The position numbers were made by a program, and so were the translations under genes. Positions 31,596-39,040 of a stretch of DNA of 64,000 nt are shown here, piece after piece; the stretch's first letter is position 1, and the number at the start of each line of letters is the position of its first letter. Source of the DNA: Lysobacterales bacterium (GTDB taxonomy: Bacteria; Pseudomonadota; Gammaproteobacteria; Xanthomonadales; SZUA-38). Location: the NCBI GenBank assembly GCA_030065125.1, contig JASJDM010000017.1, positions 1 to 64,000 on the forward strand, written 5' to 3'. The notes below the pieces were generated by a model. That model ran no database searches and was not told the origin of the DNA. It saw only the letters and a list, made by a program, of their open reading frames with translations.

Positions 31596-32171
31596 ATGAA
31601 CACCAAACTCATGAAAACGACGGGTCTGCTGGCAGGCCTGCTGGCTTCAGCCTCGGCGGCGGCGCACAGCGGCCATCACGGAGGCGAATGGACCAGCAGT
31701 CTCGACGCCGGACTGCTGCACCCGCTGACCGGGGCAGACCACCTGCTGGTGCTGCTGGTGCTGGGACTGTGGGCCTGTCGCGGTGGCGGCAGCCTGCGCC
31801 CGGCGGGAGTCTTTCTCGGCACCCTGCTGGCCGGAAGTGGGCTTGCGGTGGCTGGGGTGTCCCTGCCCGCCACGGAAACCTTCGTGGCCGCTTCGGTGCT
31901 GCTGGCCGGCCTGATGCTGGCGCGCCAGCGCCGGAAGGAACTGCTGGCATCCGCCGCGTTCGGCGCCATGGGCCTGTTCCATGGCCAGGCCCACATGACA
32001 GACGTGGCGAGCCAGGCTGAGCCGCTGCTGTTCGCGCTGGGCCTGTTCACGGTCAGCGTGGCGGTCATCGCGGCGTCTCACCAGGTCGGCATCGCACTGC
32101 GCGAGTCAGCGCGCTCGGTGGCAGGTTATGCCACCGCCGCCGCGGGCGCCCTGATGCTGCTGGGTGCCTGA
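31596..32171 (+). CDS. hupE: HupE/UreJ-family nickel permease
   Basis: A 191-residue membrane protein with a cleavable signal (ASAAAH) followed by HSGHH at the new N-terminus, then the HPLTGADHLLVLL motif and FHGQAHMTD, both with metal-binding histidines, and about six transmembrane helices. HupE proteins import nickel for hydrogenase. AAGGAGAT lies before the ATG. It sits between the structural genes and the cytochrome gene, so nickel uptake is co-expressed with the enzyme. Confidence 0.92.
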   Translation: MNTKLMKTTGLLAGLLASASAAAHSGHHGGEWTSSLDAGLLHPLTGADHLLVLLVLGLWACRGGGSLRPAGVFLGTLLAGSGLAVAGVSLPATETFVAASVLLAGLMLARQRRKELLASAAFGAMGLFHGQAHMTDVASQAEPLLFALGLFTVSVAVIAASHQVGIALRESARSVAGYATAAAGALMLLGA

Positions 32172-32192
32172 CGGGGACAGGAGGAACGCACC

Positions 32193-32912
32193 ATGAATAC
32201 CGAAACCATCACCACCTCGCCCCACAATCAATCGGCGGTTTATGTCTACGAAGCCCCGATGAGGATCTGGCACTGGGTCAACGTGCTGTGTTTCCTGGTC
32301 CTTGCGATCACCGGCTGGTTTATCGCCAGCCCGCTGCCCAGCCTGCCCGGAGAAGCCAGTGACCATTTCCTGATGGGGTATATACGGTTTGCCCACTTTG
32401 CCGCGGCTTATATCTTCATCATCGGATTTGTTTTCCGGATCTACTGGGCCTTTGTCGGCAACCGGCATTCCAGCGAGCTGTTCGCACCACCCTTCACCAA
32501 CAAGGCCTGGTGGGGTGGCGTCTGGCACGAGATCAAGTGGTACGCCTTTATCGCCAAGGAACCGCGCAAGTACACCGGCCACAACCCCCTGGCCACCCTG
32601 GTCATGCACTTCATGCTGTTGTGGGGCATGGTGTTCATGATGGTCACAGGGCTGGCGCTGTACGGCGAGGGGACCGGCATGGGGACCTGGCAGTATGACC
32701 TGTTCAGTTCCTGGGTCATCCCGCTGTTTGGCCAGAGCCAGGACGTGCACACCTGGCATCACCTGGGACTGTGGTACCTGGTCTGCTTCGCCATCATTCA
32801 TATCTACGTGGCGGTGCGTGAAGACATCATGTCCCGGCAAAGCCTGATCAGCACCATGATCAGCGGCTGGCGCATGTTCAAAGACCACCGGGAGGTCGAT
32901 GATCACCATTGA
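32193..32912 (+). CDS. hyaC: Ni/Fe-hydrogenase b-type cytochrome subunit
   Basis: A 239-residue di-haem membrane anchor that takes electrons from HyaA and reduces quinone. Typical features are the start VYVYEAPMRIWHWVNVLCF, FAHFAAAYIFIIGFVFRIYW, the second-half TWHHLGLWYLVCFAIIHIY, and four transmembrane segments with the haem-ligand histidines. A cytoplasmic tail (HREVDDHH) ends the protein. It is the last gene before an intrinsic terminator at 32938-32964. Confidence 0.95.
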   Translation: MNTETITTSPHNQSAVYVYEAPMRIWHWVNVLCFLVLAITGWFIASPLPSLPGEASDHFLMGYIRFAHFAAAYIFIIGFVFRIYWAFVGNRHSSELFAPPFTNKAWWGGVWHEIKWYAFIAKEPRKYTGHNPLATLVMHFMLLWGMVFMMVTGLALYGEGTGMGTWQYDLFSSWVIPLFGQSQDVHTWHHLGLWYLVCFAIIHIYVAVREDIMSRQSLISTMISGWRMFKDHREVDDHH

Positions 32913-32937
32913 TTGGTTGTTGAGCTAAGGCAGGAAG

Positions 32938-32964
32938 CCGGGGTCCTTGGGCCTCGGTTTTTTT
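32938..32964 (+). terminator. Intrinsic terminator after hyaC
   Basis: CCGGGG (32938-32943) pairs with CCTCGG (32952-32957) with one G-U pair, followed at once by seven T. It ends the hyaA-hyaB-hupE-hyaC transcript 26 bases after the last stop. This implies that hyaD and the accessory genes need read-through or their own promoter. Confidence 0.75.
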
Positions 32965-32969
32965 GGTAT

Positions 32970-33166
32970 GGGGAACGCTTGCTACGCAAGCTGGGGAACG
33001 CGCTTCGCGCTGGGAAACGGCTGCTGGCACAGCCTGGGGAACGGGCGCTATCGCGCCCTGGGAAAAAAAACCTAGCGAGCAAAGCGAGCGTTTCCCAGCA
33101 CGCGCAGCGTGCGTTCCCCAGACCGCGAAGCGGTCGTTCCCCAGCTTGCGTAGCAAGCGTTCCCCA
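32970..33166. repeat. Palindromic array of eight variable GNA-loop hairpins with a constant spacer
   Basis: Four units of TGGGGAAC (or TGGGAAAC) plus a short hairpin (32977-32991, 33000-33010, 33019-33034, 33043-33058) are followed across an A8 tract by four units in the opposite orientation (about 33074-33089, 33098-33112, 33121-33135, 33144-33158), each hairpin followed by GTTCCCCA or GTTTCCCA. Unit centres are 21-24 bases apart within each half and symmetrical about position 33066. Stems differ from unit to unit, but the first and last are exact reverse complements. Read on the strand carrying GTTCCCCA, five units have GCG-N-AGC cores (GCGTAGC, GCGAAGC, GCGCAGC), known as very stable DNA mini-hairpins. 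The fifth unit pairs through a tandem G-A mismatch. Several open frames cross it on both strands but only spell the repeat; I do not consider it coding. Confidence 0.85.
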
Positions 33167-33202
33167 GCAATCGCGCCCAGCCTCTGATTCCACTCCCACA
33201 CC

Positions 33203-33294
33203 GGAAAGTCGCTTTCCACCATGGCGAGCACTCCCCTCGCACTAGTGGAAAGTAACTATGCAAATCTCACCGAGATTGCTCGTATTCTTTCCAC
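33203..33294 (+). promoter_or_regulatory. Putative activator sites upstream of hyaD (three CTTTCCAC copies)
   Basis: GGAAAGTCGCTTTCCACC (33203-33220) contains the dyad GGAAAG-TCG-CTTTCC and matches 16 of 18 positions of the site at 28498-28515 in front of hyaA. CTTTCCAC recurs inverted at 33245-33252 and direct at 33287-33294. These suggest that the accessory operon is controlled by the same factor, probably HoxA. I could not find a convincing sigma54 element between here and hyaD. The rest of the 474-base gap holds the terminator and the hairpin array. Confidence 0.45.
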
Positions 33295-33386
33295 GTGCCT
33301 GGAGCTGGACGGGACATACCCTGGTTCAGCGCTGAATCATCTCGTTCGTATCGGGCGATCCTTGGCGGAGGGGCTGGGAACACATT

Positions 33387-34085
33387 ATGGAAAACGCGCC
33401 GTCCACGCTGATCATCGGAATCGGCAATATATTGTGGGCAGATGAAGGATTTGGTGTGCGGGCGGTGGAAGCCCTGCACCGGCTGTACGAATTCCCCGAA
33501 AACGTCACCTTGATGGACGGCGGCACCCAGGGCATCTACCTGGTGCAGCACATCGAGGCCGCCGAAGTCCTCGTTATCCTCGACGCCATCGACTACGGGC
33601 TGGAGCCAGGCACGGTCAAGGTGATCGAGGGGGACTCGGTACCCAAGTACCTGGGCGCCAAAAAAGTCAGCCTGCACCAGACCGGCTTCCAGGAAGTTCT
33701 GGCCATGGCGGAGATGCTGGGCCGCTACCCGAAGCACGTTCTGCTGGTGGGCGTTCAGCCGGAAGACATTGAGGACTTTGGCGGCAGCCTGCGGGAGAAG
33801 ACCAAGGCCTGCATCGAGCCGGTGCTGAAGGCCGCTCTGGACTGGCTGGAGATCCTCGGCATTCACGCAAGCCCCAGGTTGGAGCCCCTGCCCGAAAGCC
33901 AGTCACTGGCCGGCGGCGAAGTCGGCATCAGTCAATACGAGGCCAGCCGCCCCGAAGCCAGCAAGGCCTGCAGGGTCGGCGATGAGCGGGTGTTGACCCA
34001 GGAAGGCCGCACCGTCGGCTACCGCCCGCAGTCGGTGGGACAGGACGCCGTCAGCGTGGATGTTGATCATCGAGGCAAGTATTGA
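33387..34085 (+). CDS. hyaD: Hydrogenase maturation endopeptidase
   Basis: A 232-residue protease that removes the C-terminal tail of HyaB after nickel has been inserted. The family residues that bind nickel are visible: Glu in NILWADEGFG, Asp in ILDAIDYG and His in SLHQTGFQEVL. The catalytic core ends near residue 165; the last 65 residues (RLEPLPESQSL and beyond) are a longer hydrophilic tail than in E. coli HyaD. A GGAGGGG ribosome site lies 14 bases upstream. It begins the accessory operon and overlaps hupF by one base. Confidence 0.92.
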   Translation: MENAPSTLIIGIGNILWADEGFGVRAVEALHRLYEFPENVTLMDGGTQGIYLVQHIEAAEVLVILDAIDYGLEPGTVKVIEGDSVPKYLGAKKVSLHQTGFQEVLAMAEMLGRYPKHVLLVGVQPEDIEDFGGSLREKTKACIEPVLKAALDWLEILGIHASPRLEPLPESQSLAGGEVGISQYEASRPEASKACRVGDERVLTQEGRTVGYRPQSVGQDAVSVDVDHRGKY

Positions 34086-34390
34086 TGTGTATCGGAATCC
34101 CCATGCAGGTGGTGGAGCCGGGCGACGGATATGCCCTGTGCGAGGGCATGGGTGAGCGGCGCGAGATCAACACCATGCTGGTTGGAGACCAGCCCGTCGG
34201 CACCTGGCTGCTGACTTTTTTGGATACCGCCCGGGAAATTCTCAGTGCCGAGGACGCCGAGAAAATCACCGACGCGGTAAAAGCGGTCAACCTGGTGATG
34301 CAGGGTGAGACGTCCATCGATCACCTGTTTGCGGACCTCATCGACCGGGAGCCCGAACCCCCGCCCAGCATGCCCACGGCAAAGCACTGA
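34085..34390 (+). CDS. hupF: HypC-family hydrogenase chaperone HupF
   Basis: A 101-residue paralogue of HypC that starts with the required MCIGIPMQV, whose Cys2 binds the Fe(CN)2CO fragment or the large subunit. Compared with the HypC at 38804 it has a longer C-terminal tail (DREPEPPPSMPTAKH). HupF proteins stabilise the HupL/HyaB precursor when oxygen is present. The ATG at 34085 overlaps the hyaD TGA by one base; an in-frame TTG one codon upstream is ignored because Cys must be residue 2. Confidence 0.92.
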   Translation: MCIGIPMQVVEPGDGYALCEGMGERREINTMLVGDQPVGTWLLTFLDTAREILSAEDAEKITDAVKAVNLVMQGETSIDHLFADLIDREPEPPPSMPTAKH

Positions 34391-34407
34391 CACCACAGGA
34401 GGACCAT

Positions 34408-34833
34408 GTGTTTTCACCCGCAGTTCAGTCCATGCTCGACCTACACGGATACCCCGTGGTCGGCCAGGACAACCTGGATGATTTTCTTCAGCAACATGAA
34501 GACGTCGTACTGTTTTTTACCGATCTGGCCAAACCCCTGCCGGAAACCGCTGACGTGGCCGTGATCCTGCCGGAGCTGGCCAAGGCTTTCCCAGGCCGGT
34601 TTACCGTTGCCGTGGTGGCCCACGATGAGCAGCACAAGCTGCACAAACGCTACCGCTTCAGAACCTGGCCCACCCTGGTGTTTCTGCGCCACGGTCAGTA
34701 CCTGGGGGCTGTTTCGAAGGTGCAGGATTGGAGTGTTTACCTGCAGGAGATCGAGGCCATTCTCGCCTCGGAACCGTCCGAACCACCCCGGATAACCGCG
34801 ACCGGCGCTGGCCTGGCCAGTTCCGCCGGTTGA
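34408..34833 (+). CDS. hupG: HyaE/HupG-type thioredoxin-fold hydrogenase chaperone
   Basis: A 141-residue protein with a thioredoxin-like fold (VVLFFTDLAKPLPETADVAV, then TWPTLVFLRHGQYLGAV with the cis-proline) but no CxxC pair, as expected for HyaE. It is thought to escort the Tat-exported small subunit before assembly. The start is GTG at 34408 with AGGAGG five bases upstream; an ATG two bases earlier is out of frame and opens only a short peptide. A flexible tail (EPSEPPRITATGAGLASSAG) is not conserved. Confidence 0.85.
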   Translation: MFSPAVQSMLDLHGYPVVGQDNLDDFLQQHEDVVLFFTDLAKPLPETADVAVILPELAKAFPGRFTVAVVAHDEQHKLHKRYRFRTWPTLVFLRHGQYLGAVSKVQDWSVYLQEIEAILASEPSEPPRITATGAGLASSAG

Positions 34834-34855
34834 CCCGGCGCCGAGGAACTCACCC

Positions 34856-35719
34856 ATGAAGAAGATTGATGTACCCATTGTTGTTCAGCCGGGATCCCAA
34901 CCGGGCGAGGAAGATGGCGCTGAACTGGATTACCCGGACCTGCCTAAGGAAGTCTGGACCTACGCCATGCCGGTTGTGCCGGAACCCGAGGAGATCGAAG
35001 GCCTTGAGCCGGCACTGGCGACCCTGGGGAAACTCCAGCGCGAGCTGACAGCGTACCGCGTCGGCGCGCCGGTGCAGATTCTGGAGCTGGACGACCTGGA
35101 CGAGGCCAATCTGGACCTGGTCAACCAGGTGTTCGGTCATGGCGAGGTCAGCATCCGCTACGAAGGGTTGACCACGGCACGCATCCAGGAATCCGTACTG
35201 GCAGGAGTCTGGCGAGTACAGTACCTGGAGGCCGGCCCCGACGGCCGCGAGCAGGTGGCCCGGGATGTCATCGAAGTGGCGGACATTCCCAGCCTGGTTT
35301 CCGCTGGTGTGTTCGATGGCGCGGCGGACAAGGTTTCCTTCCGCCTGGAAGACGTGCCGCCGGGCAACTCGGCGCCGCTGCTGACCGAGATCAACGACAA
35401 GCTGGGGGAGCGAGATGCTGGTGATGCGGCCCACGTCATCAACCTGTCCCTGCTGCCTCACACTGAGGAAGATCTGCAGTTTCTGACTGACAAGCTCGGT
35501 GACGGCCCCGTGGTTATCCTGTCCCGCGGATACGGCAACTGCCGCATCACGGCCACCGCCACCCGGAATGTCTGGTGGGTGCAGTACTTCAATTCCCAGG
35601 ACACGCTGATTCTGAACACCATCGAGATTTCACGGGTGCCGGAAGTGGCCTGTGCTGCCCAGGAAGACATTGACGACAGTGCCGAACGCCTGGCGGAAAT
35701 CCTGGAGGTGTACCAGTGA
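34856..35719 (+). CDS. hupH: HyaF/HupH hydrogenase maturation factor
   Basis: A 287-residue cytoplasmic protein of the HupH/HyaF family, required for maturation of the membrane hydrogenase small subunit. Typical segments are LGKLQRELTAYRVGAPVQILEL, LVNQVFGHGEVSIRY, HVINLSLLPHTEEDLQFL and ILSRGYGNCRITATATRNVWWVQY. Its stop overlaps the GTG start of hupI. The N-terminal 25 residues are acidic and variable. Confidence 0.92.
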   Translation: MKKIDVPIVVQPGSQPGEEDGAELDYPDLPKEVWTYAMPVVPEPEEIEGLEPALATLGKLQRELTAYRVGAPVQILELDDLDEANLDLVNQVFGHGEVSIRYEGLTTARIQESVLAGVWRVQYLEAGPDGREQVARDVIEVADIPSLVSAGVFDGAADKVSFRLEDVPPGNSAPLLTEINDKLGERDAGDAAHVINLSLLPHTEEDLQFLTDKLGDGPVVILSRGYGNCRITATATRNVWWVQYFNSQDTLILNTIEISRVPEVACAAQEDIDDSAERLAEILEVYQ

Positions 35720-35937
35720 CCACAAACTTCATCCCGGGCTCATACGGGGGCGACCCGACCAAGCTCGACGATGACACCCGGCTGGAGTGCAAGATCTGCT
35801 GGCACGTCTACGATCCGGCGGCGGGTGACGAAGTCTGGCAGGTGGCGCCAGGGACCCCGTTCTCGCAATTGCCCGATCACTGGAGCTGTCCTGAGTGTGA
35901 TGGCGCCAAACACGACTTCATGGTGCTGACGGACTGA
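35716..35937 (+). CDS. hupI: Rubredoxin of the hydrogenase cluster
   Basis: A 73-residue rubredoxin with the Fe(Cys)4 site formed by ECKICWHVYDP and SCPECDGAKHDF. It is the HupI type, with an N-terminal extension of about 20 residues before the first cysteine pair. HupI is needed for hydrogenase maturation in air, perhaps in electron transfer during cluster assembly. The GTG start overlaps the hupH stop (GTGA). Confidence 0.93.
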   Translation: MTTNFIPGSYGGDPTKLDDDTRLECKICWHVYDPAAGDEVWQVAPGTPFSQLPDHWSCPECDGAKHDFMVLTD

Positions 35938-35939
35938 CC

Positions 35940-36428
35940 ATGTCTGCCCGGGCACCCGACAAGGTGGCAGCCAACCTGGAAGGCGTGTTCTCCAGCATCC
36001 AGCAGGAGCGGTTTGCCGACATTCCTATCCTCAACTCAAAGCTGCGGGTCGAGGCCGTGGGATTCCAGCGGTGGCAGGACGGCTGTCTCGGCGTGCTGGT
36101 GACACCCTGGTTTATGAACCTCATGCTGCTGCAGGATGAGCCTGGTCCCCTGGAACCGGGCTCCAAGGTGCAGCACGAGCTGCCGTCCGGGACATTCGAG
36201 TTCATTGCCGGCGAGGAAGAGGGCATCGGTGCTTACCAGATGTGCTCGCTGTTTTCGCCGGTGTTTGAGTTTGAAGACCAGGACGCTGCGGTGGCTACGG
36301 CGGAAGCGGTCATGAACGGGCTGATGCAGGCGGAGGCGGAACCGGAGCATCCGGCCCCGCGGAGCGGCCAGATGAGCCGGCGTGACCTGCTGCGGGGCGT
36401 TTTCTCCGGAGGGGCGGCGCAGTCATGA
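35940..36428 (+). CDS. hupJ: HupJ/HybE-family hydrogenase assembly chaperone
   Basis: A 162-residue protein with the HybE domain (LEGVFSSIQQERFADIPILN, LGVLVTPWFMNLMLL, LPSGTFEFI, YQMCSLFSPVFEFED). It is thought to bind the Tat signal or precursor of the small subunit. The C-terminus ends with MSRRDLLRGVFSGG, a twin-arginine-like motif at the wrong end of the protein. It starts two bases after hupI and overlaps hupK by four. Confidence 0.9.
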   Translation: MSARAPDKVAANLEGVFSSIQQERFADIPILNSKLRVEAVGFQRWQDGCLGVLVTPWFMNLMLLQDEPGPLEPGSKVQHELPSGTFEFIAGEEEGIGAYQMCSLFSPVFEFEDQDAAVATAEAVMNGLMQAEAEPEHPAPRSGQMSRRDLLRGVFSGGAAQS

Positions 36429-37579
36429 GTGCCGCGGGCTGCCTGGATATCACCATCACCCGCGGCGCGGGCGCAGGTAACCGCGTGGACCTGTCGTCCA
36501 CCCGCCCGGTCCACGCGTGCCGCGTATTCAAGGAACAGCCCTTCCAGCAGGCCCTGGCGCTGATGCCAAGACTGTTCGCCGTCTGTGCAACGGCCCAGGA
36601 AGTGGCTGGCTGGCGAGCGGTGGAGCAGGCCCGCGGAACCGATCCAGAGCCGGCGGTGGAAGCAGGTCGTGAGTTTCTGGTGCAGTTGGAGACGGCCCGG
36701 GAACATCTTTGGCGGGTGGTCGTGGATTGGCCGGAGTTCCTGGGAGAACCCGCCCGGCCGGAATATGCCCGGAGAGTACATGCGCTCATGGGTCCGGCGA
36801 AGCAGACCTTGAACGAAGGGGGCTGGGGAAGATCCGGCCAGCCGGATCGGGTCATCGACGAATTGTGCGAAATGCTGGATGAATTGGTGTTCCGTCGTCA
36901 TCCCGGCGCATGGTCCGGGCTCGATGACTTGGAGCGCCTGCAACGGTGGTGGCAGCAGACCCCAACGGTGGCAGCACGGCTGCTGCGAAGCGTCAGCGAA
37001 AACGGCTGGGAAAGGGCGGGTGCGGCGGAGACGTGCTTTCTGCCGGATCTGGACTGGCGGGACCTCAACCAGAAGCTGCGCTCCGAACGCGGAGACCGTT
37101 TCGTGGAACAGCCCCGCTGGCAGCAGGGCGCCTGTGAAACCACGCCCCTGGCGCGGCAACGGCACACCCCGTTGATGCAGTCACTGCTGGCTGAGTACGG
37201 CGCTGGCCTGCTGACCCGGCTTGCCGCCCAGCTGCAGGAACTGGCCCGCACGCCGGAAGTGCTGCGCGCCCTGGTGGGGGGATTCGCGGCGGAAGCAGAT
37301 TGGCCCGGCGGAATCCGCAGTTCCTGCGGCGACGGTTGCGGCATCAGCCAGGTGGAAGCGGCCCGGGGGCGACTGATTCACCGGGTTGAGCTGGATGGGG
37401 AGAAGGTGCGCCGTTACCAGATCGTGGCGCCCACCGAGTGGAATTTTCACCCTGATGGCGTGGTGTCCGGTGCTTTGCGGACCCTGGCGGGTGAAACCGA
37501 TGATGACGTCAGGCAGCAGGCCGACCTGCTGGTAACCGCCATCGATCCCTGCGTGGATTATCGGCTGGAGGTGCACTGA
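36425..37579 (+). CDS. hupK: HupK/HoxV large-subunit-like scaffold
   Basis: A 384-residue protein that looks like a shrunken hydrogenase large subunit. It keeps the TRPVHACRVFKEQP start, the CGDGCGISQVEAARGRLIHRV segment and the YQIVAPTEWNF strand, but ends DPCVDYRLEVH, so the second cysteine of the L2 CxxC is lost and it cannot bind nickel as the enzyme does. HupK/HoxV is proposed to hold the Fe(CN)2CO group on its way to HyaB under air. It overlaps hypA by one base. Confidence 0.92.
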   Translation: MSAAGCLDITITRGAGAGNRVDLSSTRPVHACRVFKEQPFQQALALMPRLFAVCATAQEVAGWRAVEQARGTDPEPAVEAGREFLVQLETAREHLWRVVVDWPEFLGEPARPEYARRVHALMGPAKQTLNEGGWGRSGQPDRVIDELCEMLDELVFRRHPGAWSGLDDLERLQRWWQQTPTVAARLLRSVSENGWERAGAAETCFLPDLDWRDLNQKLRSERGDRFVEQPRWQQGACETTPLARQRHTPLMQSLLAEYGAGLLTRLAAQLQELARTPEVLRALVGGFAAEADWPGGIRSSCGDGCGISQVEAARGRLIHRVELDGEKVRRYQIVAPTEWNFHPDGVVSGALRTLAGETDDDVRQQADLLVTAIDPCVDYRLEVH

Positions 37580-37920
37580 TGCATGAGCTGTCCCTGTGCG
37601 AAGGCGTGCTGCAGATCCTGCAGAACAGTGCCCGTGAGCAGGGTTTCCAACGGGTCAAACGGGTCTGGCTGGAAATCGGTGGTCTGTCCGGCGTGGAGCC
37701 CGATGCCATGCGCTTCAATTTTGACGCGGTCACCCGGGGCACCCTGGCGGACCACGCCGGGCTGGAGATTATTGACGTGCCGGGGCAGGCCTGGTGCATG
37801 CCCTGCGGCAAGACGGTGCCGGTGGAGAACCGGTTTGATCCCTGTCCCACCTGCGGCAGCTACCAACTGCAGGTGGTGAGCGGAGAGGAAATGAGAGTCA
37901 AGGAACTGGAGGTGGAATGA
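37579..37920 (+). CDS. hypA: Hydrogenase nickel incorporation protein HypA
   Basis: A 113-residue nickel metallochaperone. The N-terminal MHELS supplies the His2 nickel ligand, and the structural zinc site is CMPC...CPTC. It works with HypB to load nickel into the precursor large subunits HyaB and HoxC. The ATG overlaps the hupK stop by one base, and its own stop overlaps the hypB start. Confidence 0.96.
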   Translation: MHELSLCEGVLQILQNSAREQGFQRVKRVWLEIGGLSGVEPDAMRFNFDAVTRGTLADHAGLEIIDVPGQAWCMPCGKTVPVENRFDPCPTCGSYQLQVVSGEEMRVKELEVE

Positions 37921-38771
37921 TGTGTACGGTATGCGGTTGCGGTGAAGGCGAAACCGTGGTGGAAGGTCACAGCCATACCCACAAGCACGAACAGGGGCAT
38001 GGTCACGAGCATGCTCATGCCCACGACCATGCTCATCATCATCACGATCACCATCATGACTACGGCCAGGGGCCGGCCCATGCTCATGCCCCGGGTATGA
38101 GCCAGGCGCGCATGGTGCAGATCGAACAGGACATCCTGAGCAAGAACAACGAGTACGCGGCGGCCAACCGTACCCGGTTCACCCGGGCGGGCATACTGGC
38201 CCTGAACCTGGTGTCCAGCCCGGGTGCCGGCAAGACCACGCTGCTCACGCGGACCATTGCGGACCTTTCCGGCGACCTGGCCATGTCGGTCATCGAGGGA
38301 GATCAGCAGACCGCCAACGATGCCCAGCGCATTCGCGAAACCGGGGTCAAGGCGATCCAGATCAATACCGGCAAGGGCTGTCACCTGGACGGGCACATGG
38401 TGGGCCACGCCCTGGACACGCTGGGCCCGGATGACAACAGCGTGGTGTTCATCGAAAACGTCGGCAACCTGGTATGCCCGGCGGCCTTCGACCTGGGAGA
38501 AGCTCACAAGGTGGTGATCCTTTCGGTCACCGAGGGTGAAGACAAACCCCTCAAGTACCCCGACATGTTCCACGCATCAGACCTGATGGTACTGACCAAG
38601 ACGGACCTGCTGCCTTACCTGGACTTCGACGTGGCCCAGTGCATCGAATACGCGCGCCGGGTCAATCCAGGCATCAAGGTGTTGCAGCTGTCGTCCACCA
38701 GCGGCGAAGGCATGGACGGCTGGTACCAGTGGATCAAGGCGGCACGCCAGCTGGCGTCCATTGGCAACTGA
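37920..38771 (+). CDS. hypB: Hydrogenase nickel incorporation GTPase HypB
   Basis: A 283-residue GTPase. Three parts are visible: the N-terminal MCTVCGCG with the high-affinity nickel CxxCGC site; a histidine-rich stretch at residues 17-57 with about 19 histidines, suitable for nickel storage; and the SIMIBI GTPase domain with P-loop SSPGAGKTT near residue 100, [21 protein letters not shown] and LTKTDLLP. The second ATG of ATGATG is chosen so that Cys is residue 2. GTP hydrolysis drives nickel delivery with HypA. Confidence 0.96.
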   Translation: MCTVCGCGEGETVVEGHSHTHKHEQGHGHEHAHAHDHAHHHHDHHHDYGQGPAHAHAPGMSQARMVQIEQDILSKNNEYAAANRTRFTRAGILALNLVSSPGAGKTTLLTRTIADLSGDLAMSVIEGDQQTANDAQRIRETGVKAIQINTGKGCHLDGHMVGHALDTLGPDDNSVVFIENVGNLVCPAAFDLGEAHKVVILSVTEGEDKPLKYPDMFHASDLMVLTKTDLLPYLDFDVAQCIEYARRVNPGIKVLQLSSTSGEGMDGWYQWIKAARQLASIGN

Positions 38772-38803
38772 ATCAAGGAAACCAGAGCAAAAGGAAACCA
38801 GAC

Positions 38804-39040
38804 ATGTGCCTTGCCATTCCAGCTGAAGTGGTCAGCGTGAATGAAGCTTCGGATACGGCCATCGTATCCCTGGGCGAAGTGAAGAAAGAGATCTCGCTGG
38901 CCCTGGTGGAGGACGTGATGCCGGGCGAGTTTGTGCTGATCCATGTGGGTTACGCGCTCAACAAGGTCAGCCAGGAGGAAGCTGAGCGAACCCTCGCGCT
39001 GTTCGCCGAGGCTGGGTTGACCGGGGACGAACAGCCATGA
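38804..39040 (+). CDS. hypC: Hydrogenase chaperone HypC
   Basis: A 78-residue chaperone that starts MCLAIPAEVV; Cys2 and the histidine near IHVGYAL take part in holding the Fe(CN)2CO unit with HypD before transfer to the large subunit. It is the canonical HypC, whereas hupF at 34085 is the paralogue. AAGGA lies about 10 bases upstream of the ATG, after a 32-base gap from hypB, one of the larger gaps in the accessory operon. It overlaps hypD as ATGA. Confidence 0.95.
   Translation: MCLAIPAEVVSVNEASDTAIVSLGEVKKEISLALVEDVMPGEFVLIHVGYALNKVSQEEAERTLALFAEAGLTGDEQP

Noticed and set aside
32970..33166. CRISPR-like array
   Set aside because: The 21-24 base periodicity is present, but the conserved part is only about 8 bases, the variable parts are self-complementary, orientation flips in the middle and no cas gene is nearby.
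32903..33263. Several overlapping reading frames of 60-117 codons on both strands across 32903-33263
   Set aside because: They spell the hairpin repeat (recurring ERLLRKLGNALRAG-like phrases), occur in several frames at once, and lack ribosome sites; the DNA structure explains them.
33352..33367. Possible sigma54 promoter (CGGGCGATCCTTGGCG) before hyaD
   Set aside because: GG-N10-GC spacing is present but other positions match poorly, and the predicted start near 33378 would fall after the ribosome site of hyaD.
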